NCBI RefSeq assembly: GCF_963855985.1
Contig: NC_087112.1
Location: 9,426,501-9,490,500, forward strand
DNA length: 64,000 nt
DNA from: Ostrinia nubilalis
Taxonomy: Eukaryota > Arthropoda > Insecta > Lepidoptera > Crambidae
Reading direction: 5' to 3'
Under the pieces are notes generated by a model. That model saw only the letters and a program-made list of their open reading frames with translations. It did no database searches and was not told where the DNA came from. The position numbers and the translations under genes are program-made. Positions within the stretch are counted from its first letter, which is position 1. Each line of letters starts with the position of its first letter. Below, piece by piece: positions 54,439 through 64,000 of this stretch.

Positions 54439-54563
54439 CCAACCTCTGGCCAAACTGCAAATTCCAAAGCCAATTTTTTTTTTTCACTTTTTCTTTACAA
54501 AATCGTCAAAGGCACTTCCAGCCAGCGTTGAACCATAAACTCAGTTCGGAAATCTGGTTCTGT
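54439..54563 (+). repeat. Direct repeat flanking MITE-E, left copy
   Basis: CCAACCTCTGGCCAAACTGC, AAATTCCAAAGCCAA and CCAGCGTTGAACCATAAACT then CAGTTCGGAAATCTGGT recur at 55199-55306. The left copy has about 20 extra bases in the middle. Together they bracket 54564-55178. Confidence 0.85.
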
Positions 54564-55178
54564 TAGGCCCACTTTCCACAAGACGGAGCATTGCGGAGAC
54601 GAGAGAAGACGTGCGGCAAAGCTGGCAGCTGGCGCAGGCTATTTCCACCAAAGTGGAGTGGAGTGGAGACGAGAAGAGAAGTGTGACCTGTGTGTAGCTG
54701 TCAGCTGACACTGTCACTGACAGTCTATTGCTATCTATGAAACACCGCACCACTCCGCACATCTCCGTACCGCTCCCCTCTTCTCCGTACCGCCTGTCAA
54801 ATTCTATAGAAAAACAAGTGCGCCCGACACTTCTCCGCTCGATTCATTTCCACCGAAGTGGAGCGGAGTGAAGATGTGCAAATATTGTTTGTGCAATTTT
54901 ATATTTATAAACCGGCAGATAGTGGTGACTGAGTTTGTTGCGGCGCTTCTTCTCAGCACTTGCCAAATGTTTGTCTCGAAGCGCTCTAGGGCAAAAAAAT
55001 AATGAGACATGTATAGGCTCCTTAAGAGCATTTGACGATTTGTAAGTACTAATTTAATTAGTCTAAACAAATAAAGATAATTTTGATCTTTGATTTTGAT
55101 TTTGAATGCAATCTGATTGGTTTTTCAAAAAAACCTTAGCTTCCTTCCTTCGCTCTACCTTAGTGGAAACCGGGTCTT
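54564..55178. mobile_element. MITE-E-like element with LINE insertion
   Basis: Left end TTAGGCCCACTTTCCAC and, inverted, right end CTAAGACCCGGTTTCCACTA. The interior repeats TGGAGTGGAGTGGAGACGAG and TTCCACCGAAGTGGAGCGGA. The 220 bp LINE end at 54885-55105 interrupts it. Larger than the copy at 32303. Confidence 0.65.
54885..55105 (+). mobile_element. LINE 3' UTR and (TTTGAT)n tail
   Basis: GTTGCGGCGCTTCTTCTCAG then CACTTGCCAAATG, GACGATTTGTAAGTACTAAT and AACAAATAAAGATAATTTTG then ATCTTTGATTTTGATTTTG. I recognise this as a common lepidopteran non-LTR 3' end. 5'-truncated. Confidence 0.7.
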
Positions 55179-55198
55179 AGCATAACCCAGCTTTTTCC

Positions 55199-55306
55199 TT
55201 GACCTCTGGCCAAACTACGAAATCCAAAGCCAAACTTTTTTTCATTGTCTTTGTCTATAGAGCCAGCGTTGAACCATAAACTCAGTTCGGAAATCTGGTC
55301 CCGTTA
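55199..55306 (+). repeat. Direct repeat flanking MITE-E, right copy
   Basis: Partner of 54439-54563. TGACCTCTGGCCAAACTACG, AAATCCAAAGCCAAAC and CAGCGTTGAACCATAAACTC are shared. Confidence 0.85.
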
Positions 55307-55309
55307 CAT

Positions 55310-56968
55310 GACGCAACGCTGCAGACAACAAAGGGATTTGCATACGTTTCCGAACGCAAGTGGGGCGTTCGACGCACGTGTTCCATTTTCAAATTCGAAT
55401 TTTGCCGCTTCCAAACGTTTCAATCTCAACCTTATCTTTATGGGCTCAAGATCTTCAAACTGTCATTCAACGTAATGCGCCTGGGCTGTGCAATTTTAAA
55501 TTTGCGGCTGGAATTTTAAGTAACCATCCAATTTGGTTCTTACGGTTCTGTCCTTAGAGTTGATGAGTGTGTTTCGAAGTGAATTTGATTGGAAGAGAAC
55601 ATCTCAAAGAATGGGTTGTTTATAGTGAATGGATCTTTAGACGTACAAATGAGTGTTATCTCGTACTGAATGCGTTGTGTGTTTGTAAGAATGAAGTATG
55701 GACTATCAGAGGCGTAGTATATTCCTGTGGGCTTTATTCGTTGGGGTTAGGGTTGCTTTTTGAATGTCACGGTGAAATACGTGTTCAATCAATGCATATG
55801 ACGATTTTGTTTCTGTATGAAGGCGGCTTTTCTGATGGGACTAAGAGAATTTGAAATATCTTTAAATGCAAATGATTCTGTAAGGGAATTTCATATAAGC
55901 ATCACCATTTTTGGGATTTCTGGGAAAACAAAACTTATTGTTTTAGTACTTGGCAGTTTGTTGTACTTTATTGGTATCAGTTTTCTGATCATATGACGTG
56001 ACATGCATGATAATTGGATATTCAGTTCGATTCGATCAATAACAACATACCTGAGCGCTTTGAATAGCCGTCTCTTGGTGATGGTAGTTGTAGCACTAGT
56101 GACAAATCAAACGTGAGTTCGATTCCCGCAGGGGTAAATTGCTAACTAATAGGTACGACAAGAGTTTCTGACACGCGCAAGTAAAGTATTTGTTTACTTT
56201 CGCATCGGACTGCTCCCTTTGTTAAAAAATTTAGTACACGTAACTATTCTAACCTAAAGTGCAAGGGACTGGTGCCGTGTAGTGGAGCCTGAAATAGATT
56301 TCAAAGAGAAACCTGTGCTGCGGGTCACCAGGCCTCACCCCCGGAACGAGTGGCGTTTAATAAAGCAATAACATAGACGTGCATTATATTTAATCAAAAC
56401 ATTTTCTCCACTACGCTTCACCTTGGTAGAAACAGGGGCTCAGTTAAACATTCACAAGGCTGTAGCGACTAAATAGTTTCCAAAATCAGGATAGTTTTGG
56501 TTATAATGATGGAATTTTCCTCATTACTATCCTAAGGGACTGCATTTAACCTAACTTGGTAATATTTAAACAATACAAAGTCAGTAACTAGATGTGGCCT
56601 AAAATATCCTGACAGTAGTACAAAGAAGACCTTATGTCATCGTCATTTAGAGAAACTAACTAATTTTACTCAACTCTCGTCTCTCCAAAAGTATTTCTGA
56701 CGTAACAAAATTTTTCCAAAAGCATTAGTAGTCTTTCTGACGTTAAAAATTTAAATGAACCCATTCATTTGGATCCATACACATGTTTCATGTCAACCAG
56801 CGCATCTATTATGTTAAACATAACTCACCGTGTAGACACGAGAATTACTCTGTGCCCCAAATTTAAAAAAAAATATGTCAACATTTTGTCCCGCGTTCTT
56901 CAAACAAAGAAAGAATAAATCAGAATAACGCCGATTTGAGTTGACCTACCCCTCCCCCCGGTCCTAGG
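55310..56968. other. No gene seen
   Basis: A 95-codon plus-strand frame at 55567-55854 is not recognised. GAGTTCGATTCCCGCAGGGG at 56113 is a B-box-like site without a clear A box. CTCCACTACGCTTCACCTTG near 56405 is a MITE-E end remnant. Confidence 0.35.
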
Positions 56969-57098
56969 GGCCTACTCTGGAATACTGTTTGCGTAGTTTC
57001 GGGTCTATCTGTCACTGTCGCTCATGCTGGCATCTAGCTTTGTGTGAGAGGAATGGCAATATTCGAAACTTTGGTTTACATTTTTCGGAGTAGGCCCA
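56969..57098. mobile_element. MITE-F copy 1
   Basis: GGCCTACTCTGGAATACTGT at the left and CATTTTTCGGAGTAGGCC at the right are inverted. The interior (TGTCACTGTCGCTCATGCTG, TTTGTGTGAGAGGAATGGCA) is the inverse of the copy at 61878. Confidence 0.85.
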
Positions 57099-57491
57099 TT
57101 GGAAGCATGACGTATGAAGTTGAAGGCATACAAAGGAGCCTCAGAGACCAACACAAACTGGTCCCCATCAGCGTTTTACATCTGTTGCTACAGTCGCCAA
57201 AAAGCTTTTTCCACTTTTCAAATTATCATACATTTGAATTTAGAACTTGTGCCTTTGCAAATAGAGATGGATGCGTACAAGATTTTGGTTTCGCGACCGC
57301 AGCGTTATGTTTGTGATAAAACTCTTTAGCGGGCTTAACAATATAACCTTTTTTAAATTACGCTACCATATTGAGTTATTTAATTAGTGTAGAGCAAATG
57401 CTGTGGTTTTCTTTGTTCTAAGGTGGTTTGTGACATTTTCGTTATTTAGGTTAAAGTTAATAAATCACCAAAGGTTTATTTATAACTACCT
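57099..57491. other. No gene seen
   Basis: A 71- and a 90-codon frame overlap in different phases around 57044-57329; neither is recognisable. Confidence 0.3.
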
Positions 57492-57711
57492 ATCCGCCCG
57501 CGGCTTCGCCCGCGTGGAATTTTGTCTGTCACAGAAAAACTTTATTCGCGGGCGTCCCTGTAACAAAAACCGGGATAAAAACTATCCTATGTCCTTTCCC
57601 GGGACTCAAACTATCTCTATGCCAAATTTCATCAAAATCGGTTCAGTGGTTTAGGCGTGAAAGAGAGACAGACAGACAGAGTTACTTTCGCATTTATAAT
57701 ATTAGTATAGA
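57492..57711 (-). mobile_element. Non-autonomous Helitron
   Basis: The inverse 3' end CCGCCCGCGGCTTCGCCCGC at the left has lost CTAG. The 5' end at 57711 reads TCTATACTAATATTATAAAT inverted, flanked by A. AACCGGGATAAAAACTATCC and CTTTCCCGGGACTCAAACTA are shared with 8709-8907. Confidence 0.88.
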
Positions 57712-58074
57712 TGACAGGCATTTTACAGGGTTAATTAATGGTCATTGACATTTACAAGCCAGAAGATCAAAGGCCTCTAGTGTTTAGAGATGGATTCTCT
57801 CGACCCGGAGGTTCTAGGTTCAATTCCCAGGTGTAGCATACAAATTGAAAAAATACTAATCTAGTTATTTTCAGGTTTATAGAACGTTGCGGGCTAGAAA
57901 CAATTTGATTAGTTATTTTAGACGAAAAGTTTTCGTTCTTCACTCGTTACGGTCTGTTCAACTGGTATCAGACATTCATGATGTTTTATAAAAACATTGT
58001 TGCTGTCACTAACAGAGGTGACAGCAACAATGTCAGATTTTTATAACCCTCAAGATAGAAGAAGGAATTGACAC

Positions 58075-58227
58075 TTATGCTCGTGTTCAAAAACGATGCT
58101 TGCTTAAGTGAAGCAGCAAATCGAACGCACAGCGTTGAATAGAGCTCTGTGATTGGTTCGTGTGTCACCCTGTGCGTCCATGCGCACTGTGAGACCTCAT
58201 AGTAATGTTTGTAAATACGGGCGTTAG
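58075..58227. mobile_element. MITE-C copy 4
   Basis: TTATGCTCGTGTTCAAAAAC at the left and AATGTTTGTAAATACGGGCG at the right. Interior CGCACAGCGTTGAATAGAGC, GTGATTGGTTCGTGTGTCAC and GCGCACTGTGAGACCTCATA are complete. Confidence 0.9.
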
Positions 58228-58342
58228 ACCTTTTTAAATCCTTGTGCCACTTAGGCTTTCAATAATTAGCATTTTGTCTACTGTAGGGTAAAAAACCTTA
58301 AATATACTGTTTAAAGGTTTCCTTATAATTAACTAACGGTTT

Positions 58343-58946
58343 TTTTTTTTTTTTTATTTGTGTTGAGCGGCTATTCTAGTTCAATAAAGTCCTAGTATCA
58401 CTGCGACCGTTATCGATCTATTGTGATCGCCGCTGTTTTCCTTACAGTTCGCCTCCGAGTCCTGCATCCATTAGGAAGTGCAGTATCTTTTGGGGGGCGA
58501 TATGTTTTACATCTTGTGGGCTTAGGATGTGTTTGCCCAAGTGTAAGCTCCGCTTGCGCATCAGAGGTCCGCAGTCCGTGAGAATGTGTAGTGGCGTTTC
58601 ATCTGCCTCTTGGCACATCCTGCACGTTCTTGTTTCGGACAGTCCCATAGTGGACAAGTGCTTGTTTAAGCTGCAGTGTCCAGTGAGGGCTCGAACTAAG
58701 ATGCGCATTTTGGTCCTACTCAGTCCTATGATCTGCTTAGAGCTTTTTCAATCATAGGCTTTTATGAGAGCTTTGGAATGAGTTAATCCTGGCGTGTCTG
58801 ACCATGCCATAAAGGATTTGTTTAAATAGATGTTCTCCAGGGTCATTCGAGCGAGACTTTTGGGAACACCACAAAAGGGTTCTGGACCATATTGTGTTCC
58901 CTCCGCTCCCGCTCTGGCTAGTTCGTCGGCATTTTCATTGCCATCG
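58343..58946 (-). pseudogene. 5'-truncated LINE with RNase H C-terminus
   Basis: The minus strand reads GNENADELARAGAEGTQYG, an RNase H signature with the conserved Asp. It continues LARMTLENIYLNKSFMAWSD, meets an in-frame TGA at 58748-58750, then LSRTKMRILVRALTGHCSLN, KHLSTMGLSETRTCRMCQE and HILTDCGPLMRKR, ending at a TAA near 58442. The TGHxxLNxHL and CxxC...H...C motifs are typical of LINE ORF2 ends with an RNase H domain (R1/LOA/I-type). A 3' UTR and poly(A) follow. AACTAACGGTTT flanks it (58331-58342 and 58947-58958). Confidence 0.9.
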
Positions 58947-58959
58947 AACTAACGGTTTA

Positions 58960-59298
58960 CAAATCCTCTTGCTTAGCTCCACACCCGATCCGACGCCTAA
59001 ATGTCAAAGTGACATTTAATTAATGCCATCAAATAGCACAGCCTTTTAATTGGCATTTCGTCTAACGGCACATCAAGCTAATAAGTATGTTATGTTTTTG
59101 TAATAAGTGCGAATTTTGCAGCAAAATTGTGATGATGGTGTTGTGCTGTCTTCTGTACAGTTAAATAATACATTAAACGTCCTCACTAGTGAGCGCGTTA
59201 AAAAAATGAATGAAAATTTTAGTTCTTGAACGTTTCCGCTAGGGGCGCTGTACAATCCGTCATACAATATCGCAAAAACGGGGAAACAGCACAACTAG
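58960..59298. other. No gene seen
   Basis: Nothing recognised. Confidence 0.3.
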
Positions 59299-59494
59299 TC
59301 TATCCATAAAAAGCGAAAGGTCACTGCTGACTCACTCATCACGAAATCTCAGAAAATTCAAGTGCTAGGAGTCTCAAATTTTTCATGGGGTTCCTTTTAG
59401 AAAGTAGGTGCTCATTAAGACGGGATTTTGCAAAATTCAACCCCTAAGGGGGTAAAAAGGGGTCCACGCGCACGAAGTCGCGGGCGGCTGCTAG
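59299..59494 (+). mobile_element. Helitron, first of a tandem pair
   Basis: Begins TCTATCCATAAAAAGCGAAA with CTGACTCACTCATCAC and ends ACGAAGTCGCGGGCGGCTGC then TAG. Interior CAACCCCTAAGGGGGTAAAA is shared with 31258-31445. Confidence 0.8.
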
Positions 59495-59696
59495 TCTATC
59501 TAATATTATAAAGAGGTAAAGTTTGTGTGTTTGTATATTTGTTAAATTTTAAGAGGTAATCTCGGGATCTACTGAACTGATTTTAAAAATTATTTCACCA
59601 ATAGAAAGCCACATTATTGCTGAGTGTCATAGGTTATTTATAAAACCGAAAAATTCCATGCAGGCGAAGTCGCGGGCGGCCGCTAGTTGTACAATA
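59495..59696 (+). mobile_element. Helitron, second of a tandem pair
   Basis: Starts TCTATCTAATATTATAAAGA exactly after the CTAG of the previous Helitron and ends AAGTCGCGGGCGGCCGCTAG before a T at 59697. About 200 bp. The internal sequence (GTAATCTCGGGATCTACTGA) differs from the first. Confidence 0.88.
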
Positions 59697-59959
59697 AAGC
59701 TCAGCTTGACTGTTTGACAAGTCGAAATTGCGTTTTGTTTTATGGCCCCGACGTGATTTTAGGGTTCCTTCGGCAAACAACGCCTTTATTGTCTAAACAC
59801 GTGTTTACAGGCCCGTATTACGAAACGGCCTTCGAATTTAACATGTCATTGGTCAATATTAAGACCAATTACTTTTAGAATCTATACTTGAATCATTTCA
59901 GACCACGAGTCTTAGTCGTAGTTTGTAAAATTAGTTTATAACAAGTTTCACAAATCACT

Positions 59960-60238
59960 AAGGCCCAGAACAGACGGTGAAACGCAACTGCAACGAAACT
60001 GCAACTGCTAGTTACTTTTGACTTGTTTATCCCTTAAACTGCGGAATATAAAAACTGTCAATCTGAGGCAACATAATATGTCTGGCTACGCAGTCGAGGG
60101 TTTATTGTACCAGTTTGAAATGGTCGCGTCATGTGTGGTCTCTCAACGGAATCTATGGCAGAAACTTTGATGCAACTCAAAAGTAACTAGAAGTTGCAGT
60201 TTCGTTGAAATTGCGTTTCACCGTGTGTTCTGGGCCTA
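59960..60238. mobile_element. MITE-G, palindromic
   Basis: AAGGCCCAGAACAGACGGTG, AAACGCAACTGCAACGAAAC then TGCAACT is inverted at the right (AGTTGCAGTTTCGTTGAAAT, TGCGTTTCACCGTGTGTTCT then GGGCCT). The arms are about 50 bp and the whole element about 280 bp, single copy. Confidence 0.9.
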
Positions 60239-60302
60239 AGCCATCCAAGAATAAGTAATTAAGAAAAAGACCACCAAGAACTACGCGTTTTTGAGAAAGA
60301 GT

Positions 60303-60375
60303 CAAATGAAAATGAAAAATATTTATTCAGTTTTGACCAATATTTTGTGACACAAAGGGCATCCGAACAACATAG
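60303..60375 (-). mobile_element. LINE 3' tail
   Basis: AAATGAAAATGAAAAATATT then TATTCAGTTTTGACC is an inverted LINE terminus with an A-rich microsatellite. It is related in form to, but distinct from, the copies at 11797 and 62944. Confidence 0.5.
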
Positions 60376-60867
60376 CGATAGGGTTCCAATATTTTTAAGG
60401 TAACCTTAAAAATGGGATTATAGCAAGGTTGGCTGTAGATATTATGTGTTTAGTAGATAAGTATAATCCTAATCCAATTATAAGTATTACATTCCATAGT
60501 ACCCACATCATGACGCCGTTCGTATCTACGTAATTAACTTAATCGTGACAAAACGTAGAATCCATTATTTCTTCTAGCACGTTAAGTACAACAAAGATTA
60601 AAAACACTATAGTGCTATGCTCTTGGAACGATGGAAACTCGAAATTTTAGGATAGATCGAGTTTATTCCGTAACCTAATATTGATACAGTTTGATAGAGC
60701 TTGTGAAGCACTTTCAAGATTAGTAACCAGTTTTTCGATATCTTGTAAACTTTAGGAATAATAAAGTGAGGTCACTCTGCAAGAGATCCATCGATTGAGA
60801 CGAGAGATCGAGTGAAATCCATCCATCCTGTAGAGCTTAATACAAATTTGGCATCCTGCAATCATGA
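60376..60867. other. No gene seen
   Basis: Nothing recognised. Confidence 0.3.
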
Positions 60868-60956
60868 CCTTCATTGGTTGGGTTTTATTGGCGGTCAAGC
60901 TGTAGATCCTGGCTACACAGGAGTTGCAGCGGTGGGAAAGAGAGGTGGGAATAGTC
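60868..60956 (-). repeat. GGGACTATTCCC repeat, short reverse copy
   Basis: TGACCTTCATTGGTTGGGTT, TTGGCGGTCAAGCTGTAGAT and AGAGAGGTGGGAATAGTCC. It is truncated at the variable end just beyond GACCTTCA, near the place where the 46947 copy ends. Confidence 0.8.
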
Positions 60957-61529
60957 CTTATCCTGCAATTACCCTGTACAGATTGATTTTCGTCGCCACT
61001 TCTCTCCTACGCCCTTATCTATGGTTGGGTCCACTTGTTTGTCTATGCTAATGCTCGTGATGTCATAGCAAACAGTTCAAAGTGACGTGTTGTAAATGGG
61101 ATTAAGACTGTTATCTGGATTAAAGATGTTGCCCAACATCCGTGTTGGACACATATTTTACACAAGTTTTTGGGGAGTTACTGAGGTTGGTTAAAAACTT
61201 TGGAATAAATTGGAATGCACGGTGTTGTGCTTATGAAGAGATATCCAGTTTTAGGTAATTCTCCCAACAATGGAATAGTCCAGATAGTATTAGAGGAATT
61301 TTACCATTGAAAGACAAAAAGTCCAAAAATGTTTAAGTACGAGTGAAAAACATTCAACATAAAATTTGGAAAAAATGGATTAGTAATATGGACTTACCGA
61401 AACTTTCATGAGCATTCCTCCAATCTGTAACAAAAATACCAACAATTTTAGTAATGTTTATCCGAAAACAAAATGAAAATGAGAAACAATACACAAAGTA
61501 TTTCAGTTTTCTTTGATGTAGATTGTAGG
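60957..61529. other. No gene seen
   Basis: Nothing recognised. Confidence 0.3.
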
Positions 61530-61532
61530 TAT

Positions 61533-61569
<37 letters not shown>

Positions 61570-61650
61570 GTTCATAGTCTCCACTGCAGGAGCACGATCC
61601 TTTCTAAATTACCAGAGACAAAGGAAGCCTATACTTTTTATTTATAATCT
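61530..61650 (-). mobile_element. RTE-C LINE 3' end with (ATC)n
   Basis: An uninterrupted (ATC) tract (about 61533-61568), then AGTTCATAGTCTCCACTGCA, GGAGCACGATCCTTTCTAAA and TTACCAGAGACAAAGG. The inverse of the 4783 terminus. Confidence 0.75.
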
Positions 61651-61877
61651 ACTTTTCCTAGACCCAATTCATCTGGTAATTTCAAAATCATTTACAAAAC
61701 GGAAATTCTCGTCCATTTTCAGTCCAAAAATAACCAAACCCATTTAGGCTTATAAAATTCAACCGTTTATAATTGGGTTCTAACCCAGATTAAAATAGGA
61801 ATGGCTACTCTTTTTTTGGCCAAAAATAATGTTCCCGAAATAATTCGGAACGGTCCGAATTCCCGGTCAGGCATTCC

Positions 61878-62010
61878 TGGAGAGCTACTCCGAAAAACGT
61901 TGCTCAAAATTTCGAATGTTGCCATCCCTCTCACACAAAGCAAGGTGCCAGCAAGAGCGAAGGTGACAGATCGATCTGAAACTACGTGAGCAGCATTTCG
62001 GAGTAAAACC
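61878..62010. mobile_element. MITE-F copy 2
   Basis: GAGCTACTCCGAAAAACGTT at the left; CAGCATTTCGGAGTAAAACC at the right. Interior AATTTCGAATGTTGCCATCC, CTCTCACACAAAGCAAGGTG and GTGACAGATCGATCTGAAAC then TACG align with the inverse of 56969-57098. Confidence 0.85.
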
Positions 62011-62198
62011 CTGGTTCCAATGTTTCCGTTCAGAATCAGATGGTTTATTCATTGAATCACGATATAAACAGTAATGACGTGGGTAGGGCTTAGTCATAGT
62101 AAAGTGTTGGGAGAAGTCAGTAAGTAATTTTTGGACAATAATTTGAATTTTAATAAAAAATTGATTTTTAATAAATTAAACTTTCCATAATCATGAAT

Positions 62199-62496
62199 CG
62201 GTGTTTCTTTACGAGATCGAATCAGAAATGAGGAGATCCGTAAACGAACTAAAGTCGCTGACATAGCCCGACGGATTAGCAAGCTGTAGTGGCAGTGGGC
62301 AGGGCACATAGTACGCAGAACTGACGGCCGATGGGGCAGCAAGGTTCTGGAATGGAGGCCACGTACCGGAAAACGCAGCGTGAGAGAGATGTCCACCCAC
62401 AAGGTGGACCAACGACCTGATAAAGGTAGCAGGAAGGCGCTGGATACAGGCAGCTACCAACCGTGCAATGTGGAAATCATTGGGGAGGCCTATGTG
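62199..62496 (+). mobile_element. RTE-A copy lacking its 3' end but with a TSD
   Basis: AGATCCGTAAACGAACTAAA to TTGGGGAGGCCTATGTG. The sequence stops before TTCAGCAGTGGACGTCC and the (ATG)n tail that end the other RTE-A copies. ATAATCATGAAT nevertheless flanks it (62187-62198 and 62497-62508). It encodes the VKRTKVADIARRISKL-type tail with frameshifts (a GAGA insertion before TGTCC). Confidence 0.88.
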
Positions 62497-62749
62497 ATAA
62501 TCATGAATTATAGGTAGGTAGGTAGGTACGTCAGTCTTTCGTTTGGACATAGACTTTACACAGGTTCTCTGTTACTGTCTGGTAACAACTCTGCTGGAAT
62601 CATAGAGTAGAGTAAGAGTAGGTACCTCTACCACCACTTTTCCTTCGGATATTTCTAGTTCTTTAGCCTCTCATGCCCTTACGAGCATGTCATGATAAAT
62701 GCTGAGCGGGAGCCTATTGACACAGTGGCCCACTATCTTCTATATTCGT

Positions 62750-62826
62750 TTTGTGTTGTTATTGTTTATAATTTATTTGTGCTTACTGTGATCAATAAAG
62801 TCTATTTCTTTCTTCTTTCTTTCTCT
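62750..62826 (+). mobile_element. Retroelement 3' tail (TTTC)n
   Basis: TGCTTACTGTGATCAATAAA then GTCTATTTCTTTCTTCTTTC. Same tail style as 7000-7066; body not recognised. Confidence 0.4.
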
Positions 62827-62862
62827 CAGAAGCGACTAAGGAAATCCAGGCCTCCTTTCTGG

Positions 62863-62905
62863 CCAGTGAGGAGTGTAGGCCAAACCATTTGCCTCTAGTA
62901 AATAA
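62863..62905 (+). mobile_element. RTE-C terminal fragment
   Basis: GTGAGGAGTGTAGGCCAAAC then CATTTGCCTCTAGTAAATA matches 4790-4835. The final CTGCAGTGG and (ATG)n are absent. Confidence 0.55.
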
Positions 62906-62943
62906 GACAGCGTTTTTCTCCTGTATCGGAGACTAAGTCAAAT

Positions 62944-63022
62944 TAAATAAAGAATTTTTTATTGAATTTTGATCACTGGTGGCACTTATGAACGTCAAAT
63001 ACAGTAAAAAAGGTAGCCTTTA
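62944..63022 (-). mobile_element. LINE 3' tail
   Basis: TTTTTTATTGAATTTTGATC, ACTGGTGGCACTTATGAACG and AAAAAGGTAGCCTTTAAGG form the inverse of 26372-26474. Confidence 0.75.
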
Positions 63023-63634
63023 AGGAGTGATGATGATACAGGATGTAAGGATAGTAATTCGTGAAGAAGGCCAACAATTTAAACGGTTTACTGCTCTATC
63101 TACAGTGTAAAGGAACATTACTGAGATGACTAATATCTTTACAAATGTATTGCGCAATGTCAGGTATTCTTGTACAATTGAGCACATCAACCTATACATT
63201 TCCATTGCAATATAGCTCTTATTACAAACTACCTAAGATCCCACAGTGTTTAGTTTATAAAGATATAATGGAATCCGAGTGAAACGTTGGCAGAAGAAGG
63301 TTAGCAAAATTGTTTTTGAAAACGTATTTTAGAATAAGTAAAACAAACATCCATTTCATTTGCAAATTGTTTTGTTTCGGTATATTTTTGTTTCTCACGT
63401 TTATGTAAATATGTTTGAAAAGTTTTTATGGCTACAAGTACAACCTCACGTTTATTTGGACTTAAATCTACAATATTATACTTTTTAGTGAATGTTATTT
63501 TCAACATACTTGAGACACAATCGGTGACTGTTATAAAAGAAGCAACGATAGCTCACCGGTATCGATCTCGTTGATCGATCGATAGCATCGATCTGCCGAT
63601 TTGATGATCGGTAGGTATAATAATAATATTATTA
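63023..63634. other. No gene seen; GATCGAT cluster at 63545-63610
   Basis: CGGTATCGATCTCGTTGATC, GATCGATAGCATCGATCTGC and GATGATCGG form a small cluster of overlapping GATC palindromes. Otherwise unassigned. Confidence 0.35.
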
Positions 63635-63850
63635 TGTATATCGTTTCATCCACGAAGACGCGCCCCACCATTCTTCCGCTAATGTTTGAGTGTTATCGGT
63701 ACACGCTAAATTATCCATGAGTGCACACGCACACTACAATAATGACGCCTGGGATTGCTCGGATCAAACTCCCCGCACCCCGCGCTTCCCTCGATCAAAA
63801 ATTGGTGGGGCGCGTCTTCGTGATCGTGGATGAAACGGTCTATAGTTTGA
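63635..63850. mobile_element. MITE-H (CGAAGACGCGCCCCACCA)
   Basis: CGTTTCATCCACGAAGACGC then GCCCCACCA (63642 onward) is inverted at 63803-63838, where the arm carries an extra ATCACGA. The interior is GC-rich (CCCCGCACCCCGCGCTTCCC). Noncoding, single copy here. Confidence 0.8.
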
Positions 63851-64000
63851 TCCCGTCAAGCGCTGACTATTGTGGTGAACCTACTTCTAGTAGGAGCGTT
63901 CTTGATTACTTGAAGGTTAATTAAAACAAATCACTAATCATGCTTTTAACGGTTAATTTCAGTCTTCCAATAAAGATATTAAATAAGAACGCAAAATGAG

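Noticed and set aside
56080..56135. GAGTTCGATTCCCGC, B-box-like
   Set aside because: No A box at the right distance, no acceptor stem and no second copy; possible SINE trace only.
57775..57840. GGTTCAATTCCCAGG, B-box-like
   Set aside because: No convincing A box, cloverleaf or repeat partner.
62094..62550. Minus-strand frames of 102 and 113 codons
   Set aside because: They are antisense to the RTE-A copy. Similar antisense frames occur opposite other RTE-A ends.
63545..63610. Dense GATC/ATCGAT palindromes as a possible regulatory site
   Set aside because: Low-complexity repeat of a 6-8 base motif in DNA next to a MITE; no evidence of function.

Overview
This 64 kb window is AT-rich, intron- or intergenic-type DNA that looks lepidopteran. 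The main grounds are three repeat types I recognise from moth and butterfly genomes: RTE-clade LINE 3' ends encoding a tail like GRPPTRWTDD...EAYVQQWTSYG and ending in ATG repeats; Helitrons starting TCTATAC/TCCTACT and ending in a GC hairpin plus CTAG; and the 'GGTTCCGT...ACGGAACCC' dispersed repeat. The species cannot be named from the sequence. I see no bacterial, viral or plasmid organisation, no rRNA operon, no real tRNA gene and no CRISPR array. The longest ATG-started reading frame is only 122 codons, and no intact host protein gene is supported. Coding matter is limited to relics: three non-LTR reverse-transcriptase or RNase H fragments, one Myb/SANT (zeste-like) exon set with an in-frame stop, a transposase-like exon, and a doubtful REEP-like fragment.

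Almost everything recognisable is mobile DNA. (1) RTE LINE ends occur in three working subfamilies: A, tail (ATG)n; B, tail (AACG)n; C, the 'CCACTGCAGGAG' type. Most are 60-300 bp 'dead on arrival' copies, many with target-site duplications (TSDs) still readable. (2) About fifteen short Helitrons are present, two joined end to end at 59.3-59.7 kb. (3) tRNA-derived SINEs lie at 4.55, 29.85 and 33.1 kb, and there is a 5S-rRNA-like relic near 1.5 kb. (4) Many MITEs fall into families here labelled A-H; MITE-A has eight copies. (5) Five larger DNA elements carry one 11-25 bp motif repeated many times in both orientations inside inverted ends: 13.67, 16.9, 32.6, 39.9 and 43.2 kb. (6) A 1.1 kb foldback element at 41.7-42.8 kb has arms of about 466 bp.

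Layout: 0-12 kb is a dense mix of Helitrons, RTE ends and MITEs. 13-23 kb holds three large non-autonomous DNA elements. 24-28 kb has RTE ends and an inverted duplication. 28.6-34 kb is a stack of nested insertions up to three levels deep. 37.8-39 kb carries the Myb/SANT relic. 39.9-44 kb has the subterminal-repeat elements and the foldback. 45.4-47.4 kb is a nested MITE/SINE/LINE patch. 49-59 kb has scattered repeats and the RNase H LINE. 59-64 kb has Helitrons and MITEs.

The window shows no pathway or operon. Its value is as an insertion record: many insertions can be read to the base, giving relative ages and element boundaries. The least explained signals are the five elements built from repeated subterminal motifs, the long foldback, and a short repeat family (GGGACTATTCCC) whose boundary is set by a 14 bp TSD. 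Subfamily letters are labels made for this report.
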